Of a stretch of 18,305 bases of DNA, positions 7,676-12,361 are shown piece after piece (within the stretch, counting starts at the first letter, position 1; each line of letters begins with the position of its first letter). The translations under genes were made by a program, and so were the position numbers. Where the stretch lies: NCBI GenBank assembly GCA_036986255.1, contig BTRF01000009.1, positions 1 through 18,305 of the forward strand. Reading direction: 5' to 3'. Source of the stretch: BTRF01 sp036986255. Its GTDB lineage: Bacteria; Patescibacteriota; WWE3; 9FT-COMBO-53-11. The notes beneath the pieces are model-generated. The model was given only the letters and a program-made list of their open reading frames with translations, was not told the origin of the DNA and searched no databases.

Positions 7676-8452
7676 ATGCTGAGCAGACTGCTTGATTTTT
7701 TTAATGTAGATCGGCCTTGGGATGTGACTTGGGCTCATCGGGTAAATAGCCGCGCGGAGCTGGAGAAGTACTGCGCCTCTGATGTGATGATGATAGAGGG
7801 GGATATTCTCGTCTCGGGAGGCGCTGGAAAGCTCTTTATGTCCCATTCGGCTCCGGACCAAAAGGATTTAGCTTTGGAAGAGTGGCTCAGGAGGATTTTA
7901 GAGGCCGGAAAGGGGGTCAAGTTGGATTTCAAAAGACTGAGGTCCGATCAGGAAAACCCGTTGGTTATAGAACCTTACTTTAAGGTGTTGGAGAGAGTGT
8001 GGGATCCTCGAGTTCCCATAATATTGAACGCCGACGTGATTCAAGGCCCAAATGGGGATAGATCTGAACACGTTCCTCTGGATCCGCATGAGTTTATTGA
8101 ACTGTACGATGAGTACCGCCGCCGATGCAATCCTGATGTGATCCTTTCATTGGGTTGGACAACGGAGTATACCGAGAAGGGGAGGTATACGAGTGGGATG
8201 ATTGAAGAGATGTTGGAGGTAGACTCCCTTCATGGGGGGCAGGTTACTTTTGCGGTTAGGGCGAGTTTTGTGCGGAATTCTTGGGGTCGCGTCCGAAGGC
8301 TTCTCAATGACCCTCGGCATACTCTGACGGTTTGGGAAACTAAGGGCGCTTCGCCGGAGCTTTTATCCTGGATGAAGAGAATGCTCAATCCCAAGAAGGT
8401 TTTCTACGATATGGCTGATCCTACCGTCCTTTTGAGTCAAAAAAAAGGCTGA
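7676..8452 (+). CDS. FAM151/menorin-like (DUF2181) PLC-like TIM-barrel protein
   Basis: 258 aa, matching the FAM151/menorin family from end to end by recognisable blocks: WAHRVNSR (19-26), DVMMIEGDIL (36-45), FMSHSAP (54-60), DLALEEWL (64-71), KGVKLDFK (79-86), PIILNADVIQGPN (114-126), LSLGWTTEY (158-166), TFAVRA (191-196) and HTLTVWE (215-221). The fold is related to glycerophosphodiester phosphodiesterases. Residues in GDPD-like positions are present (His21 and Asn24, Glu41 and Asp43, His57, Asp84), so a phosphodiesterase-type activity is plausible, but the substrate is unknown. There is no signal peptide, unlike the secreted animal menorins. The Shine-Dalgarno is weak (AGAAG). The last codons and stop lie inside the terminator hairpin of the convergent ASCH gene. 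Confidence 0.8.
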   Translation: MLSRLLDFFNVDRPWDVTWAHRVNSRAELEKYCASDVMMIEGDILVSGGAGKLFMSHSAPDQKDLALEEWLRRILEAGKGVKLDFKRLRSDQENPLVIEPYFKVLERVWDPRVPIILNADVIQGPNGDRSEHVPLDPHEFIELYDEYRRRCNPDVILSLGWTTEYTEKGRYTSGMIEEMLEVDSLHGGQVTFAVRASFVRNSWGRVRRLLNDPRHTLTVWETKGASPELLSWMKRMLNPKKVFYDMADPTVLLSQKKG

Positions 8453-8468
8453 TGTTTCCATCAGCCTT
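8445..8468 (-). terminator. Terminator of the ASCH gene, overlapping the end of the FAM151-like gene
   Basis: Perfect 10-bp stem AAGGCTGATG / CATCAGCCTT, loop TTTC, followed on the minus strand by eight T. The left arm encodes the stop of the convergent plus-strand gene. Confidence 0.85.
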
Positions 8469-8471
8469 GAA

Positions 8472-8870
8472 CTAAGTATGGTTCCCGAATCTCAAATCAA
8501 TCTTCGCTCGAAACTCGTCAACCAGCTTGCCGCGGACGTTCTCCCAGCGGATCACGGTGACGGGCGAGTTCCAATACATATCGGGATAGAAGTGCCACAT
8601 ACCTGTCAGCATCTCCGCAGGGGTTTGGAAGCCATCGGCTTCCATCTCCTCCCGTGTCACCTCCGCCAGCGTGCAGTGGCGAACCTCCACGATGTCGGCC
8701 ATCACGCACCACGGCTCGATCGGACAGCAAAGCACCACCGGGCACCCGACTTGGTAGCTGCGCCAGCCCTCGCGGATGGTGATCTGCTTGGCACCCGCTA
8801 TGATGTCTTGTCGCATCCCTTCATCGGGAGCGATAAGAAGAGCAAGAAGGTCCGGTCGCGTATCGGTCAT
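8472..8870 (-). CDS. ASCH-domain protein
   Basis: 132 aa. The ASCH signature GxKxxTIR is seen as GAKQITIR (26-33), with the conserved Lys28 and Arg33. It is followed by the beta-barrel strands VGCPVVLCC (41-49) and VMADIVEVRHCTLAEVT (56-72), the acidic helix REEMEADGF (73-81), and the closing strand TVIRWENV (105-112). ASCH/PUA-like barrels bind RNA or modified nucleotides; some members are ribonucleases or amidohydrolases acting on acetylated cytidine. No specific function can be assigned. The ATG at 8870 has a strong Shine-Dalgarno (AGGAGGAGA). It is monocistronic with its own terminator. Confidence 0.8.
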   Translation of the reverse strand: MTDTRPDLLALLIAPDEGMRQDIIAGAKQITIREGWRSYQVGCPVVLCCPIEPWCVMADIVEVRHCTLAEVTREEMEADGFQTPAEMLTGMWHFYPDMYWNSPVTVIRWENVRGKLVDEFRAKIDLRFGNHT

Positions 8871-8945
8871 TCTCTCCTCCTATAGTAGGATTCTTCTCCC
8901 AGTTTACCCCCCCAAACCTGCTGTTATCAAGTTAATGGATTCCTC

Positions 8946-8954
8946 TGTTAAAAT
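8946..8954 (+). promoter_or_regulatory. Extended -10 promoter of the methyltransferase gene
   Basis: TGTTAAAAT, 24 nt before the ATG at 8979, with AAAAGGAGGAGAG as the Shine-Dalgarno in between. No convincing -35. Confidence 0.55.
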
Positions 8955-8978
8955 TGGATCAACTTAAAAGGAGGAGAG

Positions 8979-9578
8979 ATGCGACGCAAGGTATTGACGC
9001 TCCTTTTTGGATTTACTTATCGGCATCCTACCATCTTTAGCGTCACCGGCAAACTTATCTTCGGAGGAAAGTCGGAGATTTGGAGGGATGTTGCCTCTCT
9101 GCTGGTACCGTTGGAGGCTAAGGTTTTGGAACTTGGCTGCGGAATGAATTCCGCCGTTGAGCGTGGGGTGGTGGTGGACTACTCCCTGGCGCTTATTAAG
9201 GCGGTACCGCCTAGGATATCCCGTAAGCGGATCTGCACCTCGGTGTTGGCACTTCCTTTCCGGGAACGGGCTTTCGATTTTGTCCTGGCTATCTTCCCCC
9301 CGGGGATTGCGGCGGATCACGGGTTTTTCCACCAAAAAGGTTTCTGGGAGGAACTGGAGAGGGTTCTTTCGCCGAGCGCGGAGTGCATTTTCCTGGTCTA
9401 CGTCTCCTACAAGAGCCTTTTTTGGCGGTTTTTGGCGCGGGTCATTGACCCACTGCCCGGTGACTTTTGGGCTAAAACTGGAGAACTGGCTCGAGGTTTC
9501 AAGATCAGTGAGCAGACGCGGCTTGACCCTTGGGGGAACTCCCTTGTCTTTGTGAGAGCGGTAAAACTGGACCGTTGA
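8979..9578 (+). CDS. Class I SAM-dependent methyltransferase (Methyltransf_11-like)
   Basis: 199 aa with a Rossmann methyltransferase core. Motif I VLELGCG (49-55) binds SAM, the acidic end of strand 2 is VDYS (66-69), motif II/III is SVLALPFRERAFDFVLA (88-104), and the post-motif helix/strand ELERVLSPSAECIFLVYVS (125-143) is typical of small-molecule or lipid methyltransferases. The sequence around motif I is short: only about 10 residues separate GCG from strand 2. An N-terminal helix containing TGKLIFGGKSEIW probably caps the SAM site. The substrate is unknown. The ATG has an optimal Shine-Dalgarno, and the stop codon sits inside the terminator stem. Confidence 0.85.
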   Translation: MRRKVLTLLFGFTYRHPTIFSVTGKLIFGGKSEIWRDVASLLVPLEAKVLELGCGMNSAVERGVVVDYSLALIKAVPPRISRKRICTSVLALPFRERAFDFVLAIFPPGIAADHGFFHQKGFWEELERVLSPSAECIFLVYVSYKSLFWRFLARVIDPLPGDFWAKTGELARGFKISEQTRLDPWGNSLVFVRAVKLDR

Positions 9579-9609
9579 GTGCTGAGCTTAACGGTCTTTT
9601 TCTTTTTCA
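9570..9609 (+). terminator. Terminator of the methyltransferase gene
   Basis: Ten-bp stem GACCGTTGAG / CTTAACGGTC (9570-9596, one G-T pair), then TTTTTCTTTTTCA. The stop codon of the gene (9576-9578) is part of the stem. Confidence 0.85.
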
Positions 9610-9627
9610 TTTTTATCTGGAACGTTA

Positions 9628-9651
9628 GGAACACTTCTATAGAATTGTCCC
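9628..9651. promoter_or_regulatory. Operator 1 (24-bp near-palindrome) in the ArsR-type promoter
   Basis: The left half GGAACACTTCTA is followed by TAGAATTGTCCC, its reverse complement at 10 of 12 positions. It covers the -35 position of the ArsR promoter, so binding should repress it. A perfect copy lies at 10036-10059. Confidence 0.65.
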
Positions 9652-9656
9652 ATACG

Positions 9657-9665
9657 TGGTAGAAT
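9657..9665 (+). promoter_or_regulatory. Extended -10 of the ArsR-type gene; leaderless start
   Basis: TGGTAGAAT ends 8 nt before the ATG at 9674, so transcription should begin at or next to the start codon. No Shine-Dalgarno precedes the ATG. Confidence 0.5.
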
Positions 9666-9673
9666 CATTAGAA

Positions 9674-9952
9674 ATGAACGAAAAAGAGTGGGAGAAGATA
9701 TTTAAAGCTCTGGGGAACGAAAATAGATTAAAAATAATCAAAATGCTTTGGGGTGGTAAGAAGATGTCGGTTTCGGAAATAAGGCAAAAGCTGGGCATCT
9801 CCTACAAGTGGACGTCGCTTAATCTCAACAACCTCAAAAGGGTAGGTATTTTGGAAAGCCGGGGTGCCAGAGGCCAGGTGTTTTACTACATGAGCCCCAA
9901 ACTTTCCAAAAAGGTCATTAGCGTAATACGCCCGTTTCTTCCCAGACAGTAG
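9674..9952 (+). CDS. ArsR-type winged-helix transcriptional regulator
   Basis: 92 aa with the ArsR-family winged helix: FKALGNENRLKIIKMLW (10-26), the helix-turn-helix MSVSEIRQKLGISYKWTSLNLNNLKRVGILE (31-61), and the wing SRGARGQVFYYM (62-73). Most residues after the wing form a short terminal helix. There is no cysteine anywhere, so it is not a CXC metal sensor; the ligand, if any, is unknown. The ATG at 9674 is preferred over an in-frame GTG at 9656 because that GTG falls inside the extended -10 box. Palindromic sites flank the gene (9628-9651 and 10036-10059) and a half-site starts at its stop codon, which strongly suggests autoregulation. No other plus-strand gene follows closely. Confidence 0.85.
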   Translation: MNEKEWEKIFKALGNENRLKIIKMLWGGKKMSVSEIRQKLGISYKWTSLNLNNLKRVGILESRGARGQVFYYMSPKLSKKVISVIRPFLPRQ

Positions 9953-9963
9953 GAACACCTCTT
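9950..9963. promoter_or_regulatory. Half-site of the ArsR operator at the gene's stop codon
   Basis: TAGGAACACCTCTT matches the first part of operators 1 and 2 (TAGGAACACTTCT) with one change. The TAG is the stop codon of the regulator. No matching right half follows, so it is at most a single half-site. Confidence 0.35.
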
Positions 9964-10035
9964 TATCACGCTTTTTGTAGGACAAGGTTCTTGAGTGTTG
10001 GTGGGAGATACTCTTACATTTCCCTCCGGATGGTA

Positions 10036-10059
10036 GGAACACTTCTATAGAAGTGTTCC
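10036..10059. promoter_or_regulatory. Operator 2: perfect 24-bp palindrome
   Basis: GGAACACTTCTA followed exactly by its reverse complement TAGAAGTGTTCC. It is 84 bp after the ArsR-type gene. No promoter or gene clearly depends on it. It could be an auxiliary site for looping with operator 1, which is about 408 bp away centre to centre. Confidence 0.6.
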
Positions 10060-10093
10060 ATGCAGAAGAAAGTGTTGGGCCGCGAAAGATAAA

Positions 10094-10119
10094 AAGCTGA
10101 GGGGTTTATTCCTCAGCTT
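10094..10119 (-). terminator. Terminator of the 111-aa gene
   Basis: Perfect 9-bp stem AAGCTGAGG / CCTCAGCTT with an 8-nt loop, followed on the minus strand by TTTATC. Confidence 0.8.
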
Positions 10120-10143
10120 GTGATCGTCCCAGTGGGAAAACAG

Positions 10144-10479
10144 CTACTCCCTCTCGTCGACAATGATAGTGCCGTTGGTTGGAGGTGTCCAGGCTCCAAA
10201 TCCCCGGTTGTCGATGTAGTGGTCGTAGCCCGTAGGGCGCCCTTCGTTCGTGACGCCGGCGACCCTGCCCATGCCCAAAAGCTTTCGAGCCTTCCCCGAA
10301 ACCTTTTCCAGGCGGCAAACCACCACCGTTCCTTTGGGGAAATGCCTCTCGTCCGATCGGACGCCTCCTCCAACGGTGGATTCGATGCCGTTTGTGAACC
10401 GGAAGGTTGTGGACCCCGGCATACCTTCGGAGTGCTCCACAGCCGCCACGGTCCGCAGTGCATACTCGATTTCATACAT
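10144..10479 (-). CDS. Unknown 111-aa soluble protein
   Basis: Family not recognised. Beta-rich, no TM segment or signal peptide. The N-terminal strand EIEYALRTVAAVEH is followed by TFRFTNGIESTVGGGV, a basic stretch with GTVVVCRLEKVSGKARKLLGMGRVAGVTNEG (about 50-80), and a C-terminal strand GTIIVDERE. The central part (strand, basic helix, strand) could be a small nucleic-acid-binding barrel, which is only an impression. The ATG at 10479 has GGAGAGG about 6 nt upstream. It has its own extended -10 promoter with the AACCGAAT leader element, and its own terminator. Confidence 0.75.
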   Translation of the reverse strand: MYEIEYALRTVAAVEHSEGMPGSTTFRFTNGIESTVGGGVRSDERHFPKGTVVVCRLEKVSGKARKLLGMGRVAGVTNEGRPTGYDHYIDNRGFGAWTPPTNGTIIVDERE

Positions 10480-10501
10480 TTAAATCCTCTCCTTCTTCTC
10501 G

Positions 10502-10520
10502 ATTCGGTTTGAGTGTATCA
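10502..10520 (-). promoter_or_regulatory. Extended -10 promoter and AACCGAAT element of the 111-aa gene
   Basis: Minus-strand TGATACACT (10512-10520) is followed by AACCGAAT (10502-10509), then GGAGAGG and the ATG. The layout matches that of the 411-aa gene. Confidence 0.6.
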
Positions 10521-10559
10521 CGTACTAAAGGTTGCCAATCACCGTTCTAAAGTTCCGCC

Positions 10560-10583
10560 TGCTATAATTCTCTTAAACCGAGT
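10560..10583 (+). promoter_or_regulatory. Extended -10 promoter and AACCGAGT element of the micro-operon
   Basis: TGCTATAAT (10560-10568) has a consensus -10. AACCGAGT (10576-10583) follows, directly before AGGAGG (10585-10590). No good -35. This plus-strand promoter starts about 40 bp from the divergent 111-aa gene promoter. Confidence 0.7.
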
Positions 10584-10596
10584 AAGGAGGGTTGCT

Positions 10597-10818
10597 GTGG
10601 GACATTACTACAGCGAGATTGATCCTAGCGGAGCGCAAACTCACGCTGAGTGGATTGCTAGGATCGTCCGACTCAAGGAAAGGGTAAGGGATGTGCCTCT
10701 GTCCCAGCTTCATGTTCACCACTTGCCTTGTTTGCATGCGCTTTTCACGGTGATGGAGCGGCCTGCCCTAGAGGATGTTGAGGAGCTTGAAGAGCATCTT
10801 GACCGGCTTGGCCTCTAG
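10597..10818 (+). CDS. Unknown 73-aa protein, first gene of a three-gene micro-operon
   Basis: Family not recognised. The frame is open farther upstream, but the GTG at 10597 is chosen because AGGAGG lies 6 nt before it and the promoter -10 (10563-10568) excludes earlier starts. The protein is mostly helical: GHYYSEIDPSGAQTHAEWIARIVRLKERVRD, then QLHVHHLPCLHALFTVMER and an acidic helix ALEDVEELEEHLDRL. The His/Cys cluster (His39, His41, His42, Cys45, His47) could bind a metal; that is inference. No signal peptide or TM segment. It is followed after 25 nt by the next small gene. Confidence 0.7.
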   Translation: MGHYYSEIDPSGAQTHAEWIARIVRLKERVRDVPLSQLHVHHLPCLHALFTVMERPALEDVEELEEHLDRLGL

Positions 10819-10843
10819 AGACGTAAACCGGAGGGAGGAGATA

Positions 10844-10975
10844 GTGCGGAAGAAAAGAAGGATCCACGTTTGTCCGCCGGCGACGGCGATTCGTAAAGCA
10901 CTACGGATCACTAAGGCGGATGTCAAAGCCGCTAAGGATGCGATCGCGGCGGCGATCGGAGAGAAGAGCAGGTAA
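10844..10975 (+). CDS. Unknown 43-aa basic protein, second gene of the micro-operon
   Basis: Starts at the GTG at 10844, behind GGAGGGAGGAGA, giving a 43-residue basic peptide (RKKRRIHV at the start; helix KADVKAAKDAIAAAIGEKSR at the end). An in-frame ATG at 10775 would overlap the first gene and lacks a Shine-Dalgarno. The stop TAA overlaps the next ATG by one base (TAATG), so translation is coupled. Family not recognised; a small nucleic-acid-binding role is possible given its charge, without direct support. Confidence 0.6.
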   Translation: MRKKRRIHVCPPATAIRKALRITKADVKAAKDAIAAAIGEKSR

Positions 10976-11211
10976 TGGCACGCCTTACCGCAAGGGTAAA
11001 GCGGCTTCTGCAGGCGGTTGCCAAGCGCAAGCTTACCAATGGGGAGATGGATATCCTCATGCGGGCGCTCTACGGTGAGGACAACTGGGACTACATCATG
11101 TGGGCGACCGTCCAGGAGAGCTGGCGCAAAGAGGGAATTTTCATTATTCGTATGCGCGGGAAGGGAATTGATATCCCCCAAAGCGTGTCCGATCTCTATT
11201 TTACCCAATAG
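10975..11211 (+). CDS. Unknown 78-aa protein, third gene of the micro-operon
   Basis: Family not recognised. A basic N-terminal helix (ARLTARVKRLLQAVAKRKL) is followed by an acidic/aromatic stretch GEMDILMRALYGEDNWDYIMWATVQESW and a short beta segment IFIIRMRGKGIDIP. No TM segment or signal peptide. The start is fixed by the TAATG overlap with the preceding gene. A terminator begins directly at its stop. Co-expression with the two upstream small proteins suggests a shared role. Confidence 0.7.
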   Translation: MARLTARVKRLLQAVAKRKLTNGEMDILMRALYGEDNWDYIMWATVQESWRKEGIFIIRMRGKGIDIPQSVSDLYFTQ

Positions 11212-11236
11212 GCACCCTCACCGGTGCCTTTTTTTT
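11211..11236 (+). terminator. Terminator of the micro-operon
   Basis: Stem GGCACC / GGTGCC (11211-11216 and 11223-11228), 6-nt loop, followed by eight T. The first base is the last base of the stop codon. Confidence 0.9.
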
Positions 11237-11250
11237 CGTCAGAAAAAATA

Positions 11251-11276
11251 AAGCGGTGGGGAAGCCCGCACCGCTT
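11251..11276 (-). terminator. Terminator of the 134-aa membrane protein gene
   Basis: AAGCGGTG / CACCGCTT outer stem with an inner GGG/CCC pairing past a one-base bulge. Followed on the minus strand by TATTTTTTC. It lies back to back with the micro-operon terminator. Confidence 0.8.
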
Positions 11277-11284
11277 GGTCGATC

Positions 11285-11689
11285 CTACAGATAGTCCTTC
11301 ATTTTTTCGCTGATTTGGAAGTTAAAGAAGCCAGCGAGGCCGAGGGCGCTATCAAAAGTGGCGAGATAGTTATACTCATCCGACAGTTCCCGCAGCTGCT
11401 TGCCCTGGACGGTGAATTTGCCGAATGGGGTAAAGCTAAACAGCGGAAACTCTGCCCTCTTGTCCACCAGCTCTTGACGGGCGGCCTTATTCTGCTCGTC
11501 GTTTGCGGCCAACTTCCGAAGATGTTGGTCCACCTTTGGCTGAAGGGCTCTAATTGCGTACTTGTCCTTGCCGTCAGGAGGCGGGAACCCGAAGGTGCTG
11601 GCGAATCTCCTCTCCATAAAGATGTAGAGGAGGTTGACGGCTAGCTTAATGAAAATAACAACCGCGGCCAGGATCAAAAATAGCTGCAT
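11285..11689 (-). CDS. Membrane-anchored 134-aa protein, paralog A
   Basis: One N-terminal TM segment (LFLILAAVVIFIKLAVNLLYIF, about 3-24) is followed by a basic RR and a soluble, probably cytoplasmic domain. Residues 27-58 (RRFASTFGFPPP, then DKYAIRALQPKVDQHLRK) align with the other membrane protein at 11849-12229. The middle is a charged helix (NDEQNKAARQELVDKRAEF), and the end has a hydrophobic patch (FDSALGLAGFFNF). Family not recognised. The ATG at 11689 has GGGAGAG upstream. It has its own extended -10 promoter with AACCGAAC, and its own terminator. Confidence 0.75.
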   Translation of the reverse strand: MQLFLILAAVVIFIKLAVNLLYIFMERRFASTFGFPPPDGKDKYAIRALQPKVDQHLRKLAANDEQNKAARQELVDKRAEFPLFSFTPFGKFTVQGKQLRELSDEYNYLATFDSALGLAGFFNFQISEKMKDYL

Positions 11690-11702
11690 GTTCTCTCCCT
11701 TT

Positions 11703-11731
11703 GTTCGGTTTTCTTGATGATAATTCTACCA
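11703..11731 (-). promoter_or_regulatory. Extended -10 promoter and AACCGAAC element of paralog A
   Basis: Minus-strand TGGTAGAAT (11723-11731), then AACCGAAC (11703-11710), then GGGAGAG and the ATG. Confidence 0.55.
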
Positions 11732-11795
11732 CGAGTTTTGGGGTGAAAAAGGACGGCCCGATGCGGTAAGACCTAGTTTTTGCTTTGCAAAAATA

Positions 11796-11818
11796 AAGCA
11801 GCGGGGTAAGCGCTGCTT
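11796..11818 (-). terminator. Terminator of the 126-aa membrane protein gene
   Basis: Perfect 8-bp stem AAGCAGCG / CGCTGCTT, 7-nt loop, followed on the minus strand by TATTTTTGC. A second small hairpin (TTTTTGC, TTT, GCAAAAA at 11777-11793) follows. Confidence 0.75.
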
Positions 11819-11848
11819 AGTCGATCTCCTTGTGGCGAGTTAGTAAGC

Positions 11849-12229
11849 TTAATTAATGTACTCGCGGATGGTCGGCTTGGTTTCAAACCCAAAATACTTG
11901 GCCAAGGTTCGGATTTGGGAGAACTCCTTGCGCATCTGCCTCAGCATCCGCATCTTGGACAGCTTATAATCCGGCGTTGGCTTCACAGGATGCGTGTTTT
12001 GCTCCTGCTCAATCGCTTGAGCCCGTTGGCGTAGGACACCGCCCACATCGGGCTGAAGGAGCCGGATTCCCTCGTCACCGTCCTTCTTGGTGGGCGGATC
12101 GAAGCCGAAGATCCTGCGGAACCGTCTTCGGGCGGCAATGCCCCCGCTAACTCTGGCGGACATGAAGATCAAAACAAAACCCACGATCAAAATACTCCAC
12201 ACGGCTATGAATATCTCGAGTTCTTTCAC
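11849..12229 (-). CDS. Membrane-anchored 126-aa protein, paralog B
   Basis: One N-terminal TM segment (IFIAVWSILIVGFVLIFMSA, about 6-25) is followed by a basic cluster ARRRFRR and a soluble domain. The RRFRRIFGFDPPTKKD and IRLLQPDVGGVLRQR blocks line up with paralog A (FGFxPP, I-R-x-LQPxV, LR), which shows common descent; the C-terminal halves differ. Its C-terminus ends in a basic helix and KPTIREYIN. Family not recognised. The GTG at 12229 is preceded by AAGGAGGGAAGGA. It has its own promoter and terminator. Confidence 0.75.
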   Translation of the reverse strand: MKELEIFIAVWSILIVGFVLIFMSARVSGGIAARRRFRRIFGFDPPTKKDGDEGIRLLQPDVGGVLRQRAQAIEQEQNTHPVKPTPDYKLSKMRMLRQMRKEFSQIRTLAKYFGFETKPTIREYIN

Positions 12230-12244
12230 TCCTTCCCTCCTTTT

Positions 12245-12272
12245 GAGCGGTTTTTCAGCTTCAATGATAGCA
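12245..12272 (-). promoter_or_regulatory. Extended -10 promoter and AACCGCTC element of paralog B
   Basis: Minus-strand TGCTATCAT (12264-12272), then AACCGCTC (12245-12252), a variant of the leader element, then AAGGAGGG. Confidence 0.5.
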
Positions 12273-12324
12273 CGCGGTTATAAGGTGGGGTAGGAAGCTC
12301 GGTGTGCCTGTGATAGAGCAGGGG

Positions 12325-12355
12325 TTGGAAACCCATGGCCCTCTTTCTTTAAAAT
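12325..12355 (+). promoter_or_regulatory. Promoter of the SbnI-like gene; leaderless start
   Basis: TAAAAT (12350-12355) ends 6 nt before the GTG start, so the mRNA should begin at the start codon. A TTGGAA 19 bp upstream is a possible, over-spaced -35. Confidence 0.45.
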
Positions 12356-12361
12356 TGCCTT

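Noticed and set aside
9728..10042. Minus-strand 104-aa open frame opposite the ArsR-type gene
   Set aside because: The plus strand has a complete winged-helix domain. The minus frame only mirrors it.
9627..10059. TAGGAACAC repeats as a CRISPR array or MITE ends
   Set aside because: Only three copies, irregular spacing, each full copy self-palindromic, no target duplication, and a regulator gene between them. Operators explain them better.
10060..10092. Ten-codon ORF directly after the perfect palindrome (MQKKVLGRER)
   Set aside because: Too short to distinguish from chance. A -10-like TATAGA in the palindrome is suggestive but not enough.
10775..10843. Earlier ATG start for the 43-aa protein
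   Set aside because: It would overlap the preceding gene and has no Shine-Dalgarno. The GTG at 10844 has a strong one.
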